Positions 10,869 through 20,452 of a stretch of 64,000 nucleotides of DNA are shown one piece after another (the stretch's first letter is position 1; every line of letters starts with the position of its first letter). The stretch spans positions 62,001 through 126,000 of the forward strand of contig NZ_JAIUFY010000001.1 in the NCBI RefSeq assembly GCF_020165855.1. The letters are read 5' to 3'. Origin of the DNA: Celeribacter litoreus (GTDB taxonomy: Bacteria > Pseudomonadota > Alphaproteobacteria > Rhodobacterales > Rhodobacteraceae). The translations under genes were made by a program, and so were the position numbers. The notes beneath the pieces are model-generated. The model did not search any database and was not told where the DNA came from. It was given only the letters and a program-made list of their open reading frames with translations.

Positions 10869-12089
10869 TCACTGGTATTCTTTCATGTCATCCGCAACGG
10901 CGCGCAGCATGGACGAGATGATGTCCGGATCAGCTGCATGGACGCGGGACCAGTTCGGGATAAACGGTGTCTCCATCGGGTTTTCAAGGAATACGTTCCC
11001 CGCGCCGATGATGTTGTTTGCGAACAGTTCCACTGCTTGCTCTTCGACGTGACGATCCACATGCAGGCCATTCATCCGCGCGTCGTTGAAATAGGTTTCG
11101 ATGAGATCGAGCGCACCGCGATAGTACGTTGCCTTGATTGACCGGAAGATTTCTTCCGAGAACACAGTCCCATCTGCTGCAAGCTTGCGATAGAGCGCCT
11201 TACAGATATCGACCGACATCCGCGACAGGCCTTTGGAGGCGTCTTCCTGGCTCAAATCCTGATGCTTGTGATCGTAGCGATCCGAAACTTCGACCTGACA
11301 TACCGCACGCGGGCTCAGATTGCGCCATGCCTCAGACAGCAGGCCAATTTCGAGACCCCAATCAGACGGAATCCGCATGTCCGGCAAGATCGAGGTGCGC
11401 ATGGCAAACTCACCTGCGAGCGGGTAGCGGAAGTCCGCGAGAAAATCGAGATAATCCCGCGGCCCAAGCACCTTCGCCAGAGCGTGGATCATCGGCGTCA
11501 CCAAAAGGCGGGACACGCGACCATTCAGCTTTCCATCCGCAACGCGGGGATAAAAGCCTTTCGACATCTGATATGGGAATGTCGGGTTCACAACCGGATA
11601 AACGAGCCGCGCGAGCATCTCGGCAGTGTATGTCACAACATCACAGTCATGGACCGCGACAACCGCGCTATCCGCGCAGGCAATCGTATAACCCATGCAG
11701 AACCACACATTCCGGCCTTTACCCGGTTCCGACGGAGACAGATCAAGTTCCTGAAGACGTGCGTCAACGGCGCGAAGGCGGGGGCCGTCATTCCACAGAA
11801 CAACATGGTCTGCCTTCAGCTTGGAGAAGAACTTGCGCGCGTAGAGGTATTGTTCCTCTGTCGCGCGGTCGAGGCCAATGACGATGCGGTGGATGAAATC
11901 TACCTTGTTCAATTCTTCAATGATGTTCGGGAGCGCATCGCCCTCTAACTCGGAGAACAGAGACGGCAGAATGAGTGTGATTTTTCGGGAGGAGGCAAAG
12001 GCATTGAGTTCCCGATTGAGGTCCTCTTCCGTGTTGATTCTCAGATTGTGAAGCGTCGCGACATGCCCGCCCTGATGGAAATCAGCCAT
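10869..12089 (-). CDS. Glucosyl-3-phosphoglycerate synthase-like glycosyltransferase (GT81 type)
   Basis: A 406-residue glycosyltransferase that likely joins a nucleotide-activated glucose to 3-phosphoglycerate, the first step of the compatible solute glucosylglycerate. It has ITLILPSLFSELEGDALPNI near the N-terminus, EPGKGRNVWF, the metal-binding HDCDVVTY (DxD-like) around residue 168, FRYPLAGEFAMR and DWGLEIGLL, all features I associate with GpgS of bacteria and archaea. A mannosyl-3-phosphoglycerate synthase of the same overall role is possible, but those GT55 enzymes look different. It follows the phosphatase gene with a three-base gap and shares its AAGG ribosome-binding region with that gene's end, so the two form an operon. 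Confidence 0.82.
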   Translation of the reverse strand: MADFHQGGHVATLHNLRINTEEDLNRELNAFASSRKITLILPSLFSELEGDALPNIIEELNKVDFIHRIVIGLDRATEEQYLYARKFFSKLKADHVVLWNDGPRLRAVDARLQELDLSPSEPGKGRNVWFCMGYTIACADSAVVAVHDCDVVTYTAEMLARLVYPVVNPTFPYQMSKGFYPRVADGKLNGRVSRLLVTPMIHALAKVLGPRDYLDFLADFRYPLAGEFAMRTSILPDMRIPSDWGLEIGLLSEAWRNLSPRAVCQVEVSDRYDHKHQDLSQEDASKGLSRMSVDICKALYRKLAADGTVFSEEIFRSIKATYYRGALDLIETYFNDARMNGLHVDRHVEEQAVELFANNIIGAGNVFLENPMETPFIPNWSRVHAADPDIISSMLRAVADDMKEYQ

Positions 12090-12092
12090 TTT

Positions 12093-12905
12093 TCAGCCTT
12101 CCTTGGTCTTATCGTAAAGTTGCGCGATGCGTTCGAGCACCGCGATGTTCCATCCCTCCGGACCCGGGCGCTCTGTCCGCGCAATCCGCCCATCGTCCTC
12201 GCCGCTCAAAGGCGGGATACCTGGTCCGTGTGTGTTTCGAATGACAATGCCGAAATCCGCTGTCTCAATCATCTCGACATCGTTCGGCGCATCGCCGAGG
12301 GCCATTGTCACCGGACGCGGCTCGAAACCTGAAATGATCGCGGCCATCTGATCGGCTTTGGTCGCCCCGAAGGACAATGTGAGGTATCGCCCCCCCTGCC
12401 GCGCACGTATTCCTTTCTCGCCGAGCAACGCTTCGAACTTTGCCAAATCCTCGTCCGACCCGTTCCAAAGGCCGGGTTCGGAAAATTGGCGCCGGGCCGC
12501 CTTTTCCGCCTGCTGGAGCGGCAATCCGGTCTTGTCCGCAACGGCCTCGACAGGCCAATCGGAAAAACCCTCGTAGCAAGCGCGCAATTCAGCAGGCAGC
12601 TCATCAAGTGCTTTCCGGATCGCGTCGTGCTCGGAGGTGTCGGCGCCGGCGCCCGCACCGGCCGGCAAAAGACCTGCACCATTTTCGACAATGGCAGGAA
12701 CGTCTTCAAATCCCATCTGCGCACGCAAGTCTGCAATCTCTGAAGCGGTCTTCGAACTTGCGAGGACGAGTGGAATCCCCAACTCTCGCATTTTATCGAG
12801 TGCTTCATTTGCCGCATCCCACGCATAGGTCGCATGGTCGAGCAAAGTGCCATCCAGATCAGAAAAAACGATCAGTCGCGGAGCGGATTTTGACGTCGCA
12901 TTCAT
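12093..12905 (-). CDS. HAD-IIB phosphatase, mannosyl-/glucosyl-3-phosphoglycerate phosphatase type
   Basis: A 270-residue HAD hydrolase predicted to dephosphorylate the product of the neighbouring glycosyltransferase, giving glucosylglycerate (or mannosylglycerate). HAD motif I is FSDLDGTLLDH near residue 14, motif II lies in LVLASSKTASE, and motif III-IV is ALGDAPNDVEMIETADFGIVI near residue 218. The C2B cap with its long insertion is typical of the MPGP/YedP group. It is the first gene of a leftward two-gene operon. Substrate identity rests on the operon partner. Confidence 0.85.
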   Translation of the reverse strand: MNATSKSAPRLIVFSDLDGTLLDHATYAWDAANEALDKMRELGIPLVLASSKTASEIADLRAQMGFEDVPAIVENGAGLLPAGAGAGADTSEHDAIRKALDELPAELRACYEGFSDWPVEAVADKTGLPLQQAEKAARRQFSEPGLWNGSDEDLAKFEALLGEKGIRARQGGRYLTLSFGATKADQMAAIISGFEPRPVTMALGDAPNDVEMIETADFGIVIRNTHGPGIPPLSGEDDGRIARTERPGPEGWNIAVLERIAQLYDKTKEG

Positions 12906-12960
12906 GGGATCATGATGGCGCTATCCGCGGGAAAGGAAAACAGGCGATCTGCAATATTTC

Positions 12961-13038
12961 GCGGGAGATGTAATTTCCCGCCCAAGATTTAGGCAGGGCT
13001 TGCGGCCTGCTTGACCCTCCTCAGGATTGGTCTAGGGT
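12961..13038 (+). promoter_or_regulatory. Intergenic hairpins and likely promoter of the DUF4170-lpxK operon
   Basis: TTGACC at 13011-13016 and TAGGGT at 13033-13038 are spaced by 16 bases and form a reasonable sigma-70 promoter 27 bases before the DUF4170 start. Just upstream are two small inverted repeats: GCGGGA at 12961-12966 with TCCCGC at 12976-12981, and GCAGG at 12993-12997 with CCTGC at 13006-13010. The rest of the interval holds nothing else I can recognise. Confidence 0.45.
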
Positions 13039-13064
13039 GCGCCCAGAAACTTGGGAGAGCTTTC

Positions 13065-13310
13065 ATGGCACAAAGACTGCATCTCGTTTTCGGTGGCGAA
13101 CTCATCGATCCGTCCAAAACGATCTTTCGCAACGTCGATGACATCCACATCGTCGGAATTTTTCCCAACTACGAGACCGCACACAACGCGTGGAAGGCAG
13201 AGGCCCAGCGGACTGTAGACAACGCGCATATGCGTTACTTCATCGCGCACCTGCATCGCTTGCGTGACGAAGAGCAAGTCGGCTCCAAAACCGAAGAATT
13301 CGGTGCGTGA
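13065..13310 (+). CDS. DUF4170 domain-containing protein
   Basis: Small 81-residue cytoplasmic protein beginning MAQRLHLVFGGELIDPSK, with IVGIFPNYETAHNAWKAEAQRTVD and a helical MRYFIAHLHRLRDEE tail. It matches the alphaproteobacterial DUF4170 family, which commonly lies next to LPS Kdo/lipid A genes; no function is established. The ATG at 13065 has GGGAGAG upstream. Its stop overlaps the GTG start of the next gene (GTGA), so it heads a DUF4170-WaaA-like-lpxK operon. Confidence 0.85.
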   Translation: MAQRLHLVFGGELIDPSKTIFRNVDDIHIVGIFPNYETAHNAWKAEAQRTVDNAHMRYFIAHLHRLRDEEQVGSKTEEFGA

Positions 13311-14608
13311 CGCCCACGCTTCCATTTATTCTCTATGCGGGCCTCGTCGAGCGCTCGGAACACCGTCGCGTTAGCCACCTCGACTTTCTTGTCGAAAGTG
13401 GCCAAATCTCGCAACGGGATCGCGACGCTCGGCTTGCCGTTAATCTCCCGGAGCGACCTTCAGGGGAACTGCTCTGGATTCATGCGGAAACGACACACGC
13501 CGCGCGATCCGCATTCGAGCTTTTCGCCCATATCCGTGACGAAAGACCGGATTTAGCCGGAATCGTGACTATTTGTCCGAGCGCAGAGCCACCTGCGGCG
13601 CTTCATCCTCATGTCTGTCAGATTCTCCCCGTCCCAGAGGACACACGCCAAAGTGTGCAGCGTTTTTTAACACACTGGGATCCGGATGCGCTTATTTGGA
13701 TCGGCGGCGGCTATCGGCCCGCGCTGCTACGGCGCGCGAAGGAACGAAAAATCCCGACCCTCTCGATCGAGGCCCCGGACACCTCAACAGATCTCTTCGC
13801 GCCACATCGAATTCCCGGCCTCTTGGCCGCGACGATGCGGTGTTTCGACAGGGCCGTGACAGCCAAAGGGGAGACATTGCCGCTCTGGCGACGCGCGGGC
13901 CTTGCAAAAGATCAGGTCGATTTTCTCGGATATATCGAAGAAAGCGGCATCGCGCCTGTTCTTGATGACGACGAGTTAGAGTACCGGCTAACACAGATCG
14001 GCACACGACCGGTCTGGTTTGCGGCACAGATCGCGGCAAACGAAATGCGGGATGTGATCTACGCCCACAAACGCGCCCTGCGCCGCGCGCACCGTCTTTT
14101 GCTCGCCATTTCCCTCGCCGAAACAGGCATGCGCAAAGCGCTTCATGACCAACTAAGCGCCGCGGGTCTGGTTGCAATCGATCTCTTGGAAGCCCCTTCA
14201 ATTCACGAGGCAGCGCAGGTTGTGCTTCTGCCGGGGGATGACGACCTCGGGGACGCGGATGCGCTGTGGCACAGGATCGCCTCTACGAGCTTTCTCGGGA
14301 AGTCACTCGCCCATCTGGGCGGGACAAACCCGTCTGCCGCCGCTGCAATGGGATCGGCAATTCTACACGGACCTCACGTCGACAATTTTTCGAATTTCTA
14401 TGCACGATTGGCGCATGGTGGCGCGACCTGTCAGGTAGGAAACGGAACACAGCTCGCCGAAGAGGTCGATCGCCTGCTCGCGCCCGATCATGCCGCGCTC
14501 ATGGCCAACGCAGCTTGGGAAGTGACCTCGAGCGGGGCAGAAGTGACAGAACGCGTCGTCGCATTGGCGCACGATATGCTCGATCTGAGTGACAGGAACC
14601 GCGCATGA
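13307..14608 (+). CDS. 3-deoxy-D-manno-octulosonic acid (Kdo) transferase-like glycosyltransferase, divergent
   Basis: The 433-residue product is the right size for WaaA/KdtA, which adds Kdo to lipid A precursors at the inner membrane. The N-domain has LLWIHAETTHAARS, IWIGGGYRPALLRRAKERKIPTL and the C-domain has a GGTNPSAAAAMGSAILHGP segment close to the canonical nucleotide-sugar site, followed by the usual FSNFY. In typical WaaA the N-domain block reads SVGE and its Glu is catalytic; here that position reads ETTH, so the acid is shifted or missing. GTG start at 13307 overlaps the DUF4170 stop; the stop overlaps the lpxK start (ATGA). Context strongly supports a lipid A/Kdo role, but activity as a standard Kdo transferase is uncertain. 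Confidence 0.75.
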   Translation: MTPTLPFILYAGLVERSEHRRVSHLDFLVESGQISQRDRDARLAVNLPERPSGELLWIHAETTHAARSAFELFAHIRDERPDLAGIVTICPSAEPPAALHPHVCQILPVPEDTRQSVQRFLTHWDPDALIWIGGGYRPALLRRAKERKIPTLSIEAPDTSTDLFAPHRIPGLLAATMRCFDRAVTAKGETLPLWRRAGLAKDQVDFLGYIEESGIAPVLDDDELEYRLTQIGTRPVWFAAQIAANEMRDVIYAHKRALRRAHRLLLAISLAETGMRKALHDQLSAAGLVAIDLLEAPSIHEAAQVVLLPGDDDLGDADALWHRIASTSFLGKSLAHLGGTNPSAAAAMGSAILHGPHVDNFSNFYARLAHGGATCQVGNGTQLAEEVDRLLAPDHAALMANAAWEVTSSGAEVTERVVALAHDMLDLSDRNRA

Positions 14609-15597
14609 AACAACCGATATTCTGGTCAAATCCCGCGGACGCACCAGGGTGGCAGGCCCACCTCTTGGCTCCGTTATCCAAACTCTACGCGAGCGCCACG
14701 GCCCGACGCCTAAAACAGGACGGGTATAAAGCGAGCGTCCCCGTGATCTGCGTTGGCAATATCAACGCCGGTGGGACTGGCAAGACCCCGACGACCATCG
14801 CGCTCGTGCAGTATCTCATTGCACGAGGCAAAAACCCACATGTCGTGTCTCGCGGTTACGGTGGCTCGCTCGAAGGCCCGGTTCGCGTTGATGAGCGCAC
14901 CCATTCAGCCGAGGAAGTCGGCGACGAACCTCTCCTGATGGCCGCATTCACGCCCGTCTGGGTTGCGAAGGCCCGCGATGAAGGTGTCAAAGAGGCGGAG
15001 AAAAACGGGGCGGACGTCGTCATCCTTGACGACGGCATGCAGAACCCTTCGGTTCAAAAGGACCTGACACTCGTGGTCGTGGATGCGCATCGCGGCTTTG
15101 GCAACGGGCGCGTTCTGCCGGGTGGCCCACTGAGAGAATCTGTCACCACGGGCCTCAAAAGAGGGGATGTATTGATCTCGATCGGGTCTCCCGAAGCACA
15201 AGAGCGCTTTGAGACCAATTGGGCTGGATTAGTGTCTATTCCGAGGGTGAAGGCCGCCCTCGAACCGCTGCAGACCGGCATCGATTGGGACGGAATGGAG
15301 GCTCTCGCCTTTGCCGGGATCGGGCATCCGGAAAAGTTCTTCCAGACGCTCCGCGAGCTTGGCGTCACACTGTTGAGGGCCGAAGCGCTCAAAGATCACC
15401 AACCGCTCTCGACCCCACTCATGAAACGCCTTGAGGTCGAGGCCCTCGCCCTCAGTGCGCAGATGGTGACCACAGAAAAAGACGCGGTGCGATTGCCCCG
15501 CGCCTTTCGGACTCATGTCATTACTCTGCCGGTGCGTTTGTCCGTCGAGGACTGGTCACCGATCGACCATCATCTCAGCCAACTTGGGCTAGATTAG
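14605..15597 (+). CDS. lpxK: Tetraacyldisaccharide 4'-kinase
   Basis: Inner-membrane-associated kinase that phosphorylates the 4' position of the lipid A precursor. It has 330 residues, the usual length. Walker A is GNINAGGTGKTPTT near residue 52, preceded by a hydrophobic amphipathic N-terminus (LLAPLSKLYASATA); HVVSRGYGG and VVILDDGMQNPSVQKDL are the family signatures, the latter carrying the catalytic Asp-Asp. Last gene of the DUF4170 operon, start overlapping the previous stop, and convergent with dsbA with 10 bases between. Confidence 0.95.
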   Translation: MKQPIFWSNPADAPGWQAHLLAPLSKLYASATARRLKQDGYKASVPVICVGNINAGGTGKTPTTIALVQYLIARGKNPHVVSRGYGGSLEGPVRVDERTHSAEEVGDEPLLMAAFTPVWVAKARDEGVKEAEKNGADVVILDDGMQNPSVQKDLTLVVVDAHRGFGNGRVLPGGPLRESVTTGLKRGDVLISIGSPEAQERFETNWAGLVSIPRVKAALEPLQTGIDWDGMEALAFAGIGHPEKFFQTLRELGVTLLRAEALKDHQPLSTPLMKRLEVEALALSAQMVTTEKDAVRLPRAFRTHVITLPVRLSVEDWSPIDHHLSQLGLD

Positions 15598-15607
15598 GGT
15601 CAAATTT

Positions 15608-16252
15608 TTAGAGTTTTGCGTCCAGAATTTCTTTGAGATCAGCGTAGCTCATGTTGGAGTGCTTTACGCCGTCGATGATCAACGTCGGGGTCGCGTCGAC
15701 GCCATACTCTTCCATCTCTTCAGTGAACTTCTGATACATGGCCTCAGCCATCGCGCCGTCGTTCAGGCACTCGTCCAAGTTCTCGTCGGTGAGGCCCGCG
15801 CGCTTACCAATCGTGCGGAGGTTTTCGACGATCGCCATCGTGTCTTTGCCGGTGCCGATCCAGTCGCGCTGCTCTTCGTAAAGAATCTTCTGGATACCGA
15901 AGTAGCGCATGTCGCCGCCGCAACGGGCAACCATAGCAGCCCAAAGACCGAATTTGTCGAAGTAAACCTCGCGGTAAACAAACTTCACCTTACCGGTGTC
16001 GATGTAGTCGGCTTTCAGCGGTTCGAAAACGGCACCGTGGAAGTTTGCGCAGTGTGGGCAGGTGTAGGACGCATATTCGATAAGTTCGATCGGAGCATCC
16101 GGATCACCAAGCACAATATCGGCCACAACCGGCGCGTCGGTCGCGTCTTGTGCATTCGCTGCACTCACAAAGCCGCCAGAGCGCGGGTCGATCATCAGAC
16201 CGGCGCCGATCATGGCCATGGCGGTCGTCGTCAGGAAGTTGCGTCGATTCAT
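15608..16252 (-). CDS. DsbA-family thiol:disulfide oxidoreductase
   Basis: Exported thioredoxin-fold protein of 214 residues that would form or reshuffle disulfides in periplasmic proteins. The active site CPHC is at residues 65-68, after the strand IELIEYASYT; the cis-Pro loop is ATPTLIIDG near residue 190. The N-terminus MNRRNFLTTTAMAMIG has a twin-arginine-like start and a predicted cleavage after NAQ, so Tat or Sec export is possible. It overlaps the upstream dciA-like gene by four bases. This dsbA-DUF721-mutY cluster is typical of Rhodobacteraceae. Confidence 0.9.
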   Translation of the reverse strand: MNRRNFLTTTAMAMIGAGLMIDPRSGGFVSAANAQDATDAPVVADIVLGDPDAPIELIEYASYTCPHCANFHGAVFEPLKADYIDTGKVKFVYREVYFDKFGLWAAMVARCGGDMRYFGIQKILYEEQRDWIGTGKDTMAIVENLRTIGKRAGLTDENLDECLNDGAMAEAMYQKFTEEMEEYGVDATPTLIIDGVKHSNMSYADLKEILDAKL

Positions 16253-16785
16253 TGTTCGTCCTTTTGGTTAAGTCTTTGCCGGCTGAGGAAGGTTCCGGCG
16301 AATTTCTCAAGAGCGGCGCGCAGCGCATCATTTTCGACCCCTTCGGCGAGATCGTGTGCAACGGCGCGGGTTTCTGGTGTGACCGAAACCGATTGTTCCG
16401 GTTTGGCGTGTGTGAACTGAGCCCGCCCTTCGGAAAATCCGGTCGGAGCGGTCTGGGTAATATGGATGCGGCTGATCGCGTTGTAGCCATAGACGGCGTT
16501 CACCCGTTCAGTGATTTTCGGCAGCTCGGCCTGCAACATGGGCGCGAAGGCCCCCGTCGTCAAAACGGTCAAGGAGGCCCCGAAGCCGCCTTTGGCGTAG
16601 GACACCTTCACGGGGCGCGCCATGGCTGCGGTTTGTTCGCCGACGATCTCTTCCCAGTGGGTGAGGAGCCGCGATTCAGAGAAGCCGCGGGTTTCCGAGG
16701 CCTCGCGGATACGCGACTGCAAGAGGCTCGCGGTTCTTTCGAACCCGCGTTTGCGTCTTTTCGTTCCTGAGTGAGTCTCGGCCAT
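16249..16785 (-). CDS. DUF721 family protein (DciA-like)
   Basis: A 178-residue protein with a basic N-terminus (SGTKRRKRGFER) and a KH-like DUF721 domain: LLTHWEEIVGEQTAAMARPVKV, then LTVLTTGAFAPMLQAELPKITERVNAVYG. DciA proteins of this family load or operate the DnaB replicative helicase in bacteria that lack DnaC; assignment to that role is by family. A less conserved C-terminal tail of about 70 residues follows. It is divergent from mutY and is translationally coupled to the dsbA-type gene. Confidence 0.8.
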   Translation of the reverse strand: MAETHSGTKRRKRGFERTASLLQSRIREASETRGFSESRLLTHWEEIVGEQTAAMARPVKVSYAKGGFGASLTVLTTGAFAPMLQAELPKITERVNAVYGYNAISRIHITQTAPTGFSEGRAQFTHAKPEQSVSVTPETRAVAHDLAEGVENDALRAALEKFAGTFLSRQRLNQKDEQ

Positions 16786-16875
16786 GAATTCGCGACTGGT
16801 TTATTTACATCTGACCGCTATTTTAGAGGGCTTGAAACAAGGCGCCAGAGCAAAGCGGATGACGAGGTCTAAACA

Positions 16876-17949
16876 TTGCGTGACGAGTTGAAACAGAATG
16901 ACGCTTTAACGAAAATCGCGCCTGCACTTCTGGCTTGGTATGACGTCCACGCGCGGGAGTTGCCGTGGCGGGTTTCACCGTCGGACCGCAGTGCCGGTAT
17001 CGCCCCCGATCCCTATCGGGTCTGGCTATCCGAAATCATGTTGCAACAAACGACTGTCGCAGCGGTCAAATCCTACTTTGAACGCTTCACTCAGCTCTGG
17101 CCGACGGTCAGCGATCTTGCGTCTGCCGAAGATGAGGTCGTCTTGGGCGAGTGGGCAGGGCTTGGGTATTACGCACGTGCACGCAATCTGCTCAAATGTG
17201 CGCGGGCAGTTCAGAGGCAATATGGCGGCGAATTCCCGAATACCCGCGCTGAGCTGCTCTCTCTTCCGGGAATCGGCCCCTATACATCGGCTGCTATTTC
17301 CTCAATTGCTTATGACCTTCCGGAAACTGTCGTTGACGGGAACGTTGAGCGGGTTGTCTCACGGCTCTTTCGCGTCGAAACACCCCTGCCCGCGGCGAAG
17401 CCAGAATTGACGAGCCTCGCGGAGACGCTCACGCCCGAGAAGCGTCCTGGAGATTATGCGCAGGCAATGATGGATTTGGGCGCGACCATTTGCGCCCCAC
17501 GCAATCCGGCCTGTTCTTTGTGCCCGCTCAACGCCTCCTGCGCCGCGTTTGAGGCCGGAGATGCGTCTCGATTCCCGCTAAAAATGCCGAAGAAGGCAAA
17601 GCCAACCCGCTACGGACACGCTTTTATTGGCCGCACCACTGCCGGTGAATGGATTCTTGAGACACGCCCGGAAAAGGGCCTGCTGGGCGGGATGCTCGGG
17701 TGGCCGGGAACCGAGTGGCAGGAGGAACACGAAGTGGTCGCTCCTTATGACGCGAACTGGCAGGCGCTCGGGGAGGTCAAACACACATTCACCCACTTCC
17801 ATCTCATTCTGACGGTCCACATGGCCGAGGGGGTCACGGTCCGGAAAGAGGACTTCACGCTCAGAGGGGCAAACAGCTTTCGCGCCTCGGATCTGCCGAC
17901 AGTGATGCGAAAGGCATTTGACCTCGTAGACAAGTCGTCCGACAAGTAG
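16876..17949 (+). CDS. mutY: A/G-specific adenine glycosylase
   Basis: Base-excision repair glycosylase of 357 residues that removes adenine mispaired with 8-oxoguanine. Catalytic Glu is in LSEIMLQQTTVAAV; the helix-hairpin-helix is LPGIGPYTSAAISS followed by VDGNVERVVSRLF; the [4Fe-4S] cysteines follow the pattern C-x6-C-x2-C-x5-C in CAPRNPACSLCPLNASC; a Nudix-like C-terminal domain recognises 8-oxoG. No ATG precedes the conserved helix, so the TTG at 16876, with GAGG eight bases upstream, is taken as the start. It is divergent from the DUF721 gene. Confidence 0.96.
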   Translation: MRDELKQNDALTKIAPALLAWYDVHARELPWRVSPSDRSAGIAPDPYRVWLSEIMLQQTTVAAVKSYFERFTQLWPTVSDLASAEDEVVLGEWAGLGYYARARNLLKCARAVQRQYGGEFPNTRAELLSLPGIGPYTSAAISSIAYDLPETVVDGNVERVVSRLFRVETPLPAAKPELTSLAETLTPEKRPGDYAQAMMDLGATICAPRNPACSLCPLNASCAAFEAGDASRFPLKMPKKAKPTRYGHAFIGRTTAGEWILETRPEKGLLGGMLGWPGTEWQEEHEVVAPYDANWQALGEVKHTFTHFHLILTVHMAEGVTVRKEDFTLRGANSFRASDLPTVMRKAFDLVDKSSDK

Positions 17950-17980
17950 GCCGTAGGCATCTCAGAGGGACATCCCGCCG

Positions 17981-19138
17981 ATGAACATGGCCGAAATCCG
18001 TATTCGCAACGCACTGCCGTTCTGGCTGTCGCTGACAGTCATCCCATTGATCTGGGTCGGTGCGCTTTGGGGCGGTTGGAGCGTGATCATTGTCCCGCTC
18101 TATGCGTGGTATATGTTCGGCATCCTCGACGGCATTCTGGGCCTTAACTCCGAGAACGCCGACCCGAACACGCCGGAAAGCGAGCTCTTCTGGTATCGCG
18201 CGGTCACGATCATCTGGTTTCCGGTCCAGTTCGTGAACGCATTCGGCCTGATCTATTTCGTGACCCATACTGACCACTTGTCCGCGCTTGAGATCATCGT
18301 CCTCTTCTTCGGTGTCGGGGTCTCCTCCGGCACGACTGGGATGGTCTACGCGCACGAGTTGCTCCATCAGCGCAACAATCTCGAACGCTGGCTTGGTGAT
18401 CTCCTTTTGGCCTCCGTTCTCTATTCCCACTTCCGGACGGAGCACCTCCTCGTTCACCACAAACACGTCGGCACGCGGCGCGATGCCGTCACCGCTCTCT
18501 ATAATGAGGGATTTCACCATAATGAGGGATTTCACCGCTACTTCTGGCGCGTTCTCAGGGAATGCCCGAAATCCGCATGGGAGGCTGAGAAAGCGATGCT
18601 CTCTCGGCGCGGCCTTTCCGCTTGGCACCCGCGCAATCCGCATTTCCGGTATTGGACGCTTCAGATTCTGATGCTTCTGCTGGCAACCTTGCTCGGGGGT
18701 GCTGCCGGGCTCGCCCTCTTTGCATGGCAGGCCATCGTCGCGATTTGGCAACTCGAACTCACCAACTATGTCGAACACTACGGCCTCACGCGCCGACATC
18801 TCGGCGATGGCAAGTATGAGCACGTCAAACCGCACCATAGCTGGAACGCCGCGCATATGGCGACGAACTGGTTGCTCATCAATCTCCAGCGGCATTCGGA
18901 TCACCATTACAAACCGGATCGCCGCTTCCCCCTGCTCCAGAACTATGACGAGGCCGAGGCTCCGCAGCTTCCTTATGGCTACACCCTCATGGGCGTCGCC
19001 GCGATGGTTCCCCCTGTCTGGCGCCGGATCATGAATCCGAAGGTCAAGGCATGGCGAAAGCTGCATTACCCTGATCTCTCCACCTTCGAGGATTGGGCGC
19101 CCTACAAGAACGGGACCAATCCCCTGCCGCCGCTCTGA
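17981..19138 (+). CDS. AlkB-type alkane 1-monooxygenase / fatty-acid-hydroxylase superfamily membrane protein
   Basis: Integral-membrane di-iron monooxygenase of 385 residues, predicted to hydroxylate the end of medium-chain alkanes or a related lipid. Hydrophobic segments occur at about 13-50, 72-95, 101-121, 226-256. The histidine boxes of the family are present: HELLH at 125-129, EHLLVHHKH at 154-162, NYVEHYGL at 262-269 and LQRHSDHH at 302-309. The second box reads HVGTRRD where textbook AlkB proteins have VATPxD. Between boxes two and three the sequence NEGFHH-NEGFHR (175-186) comes from an exact 18-base tandem duplication at 18501-18536. No rubredoxin or alcohol dehydrogenase gene is adjacent, so the physiological substrate is open. 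Confidence 0.85.
   Translation: MNMAEIRIRNALPFWLSLTVIPLIWVGALWGGWSVIIVPLYAWYMFGILDGILGLNSENADPNTPESELFWYRAVTIIWFPVQFVNAFGLIYFVTHTDHLSALEIIVLFFGVGVSSGTTGMVYAHELLHQRNNLERWLGDLLLASVLYSHFRTEHLLVHHKHVGTRRDAVTALYNEGFHHNEGFHRYFWRVLRECPKSAWEAEKAMLSRRGLSAWHPRNPHFRYWTLQILMLLLATLLGGAAGLALFAWQAIVAIWQLELTNYVEHYGLTRRHLGDGKYEHVKPHHSWNAAHMATNWLLINLQRHSDHHYKPDRRFPLLQNYDEAEAPQLPYGYTLMGVAAMVPPVWRRIMNPKVKAWRKLHYPDLSTFEDWAPYKNGTNPLPPL
18501..18536 (+). repeat. Exact 18-base tandem duplication inside the AlkB-like gene
   Basis: ATAATGAGGGATTTCACC occurs at 18501-18518 and again at 18519-18536 with no mismatch. It is in frame and adds six residues (an extra NEGFH plus one His) to the loop after the second histidine box. 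Confidence 0.97.
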
Positions 19139-19139
19139 C

Positions 19140-19170
19140 AAAAAAGGCCCCGCTGATGACACAGCGGGGC
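19140..19170 (-). terminator. Rho-independent terminator of ccrM
   Basis: GCCCCGCT at 19147-19154 pairs perfectly with AGCGGGGC at 19163-19170 around an eight-base loop. On the minus strand the stem is followed by six T residues (the A run at 19140-19145), so it ends leftward transcription of ccrM. Confidence 0.75.
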
Positions 19171-19235
19171 GTAAGGTCGTGCCGCGAAGTCAGGCCGCAG
19201 GCACCAGGCGGTAATTTATAATTGGTCCGGGGGGA

Positions 19236-20450
<1,215 letters not shown>

Positions 20451-20452
<2 letters not shown>

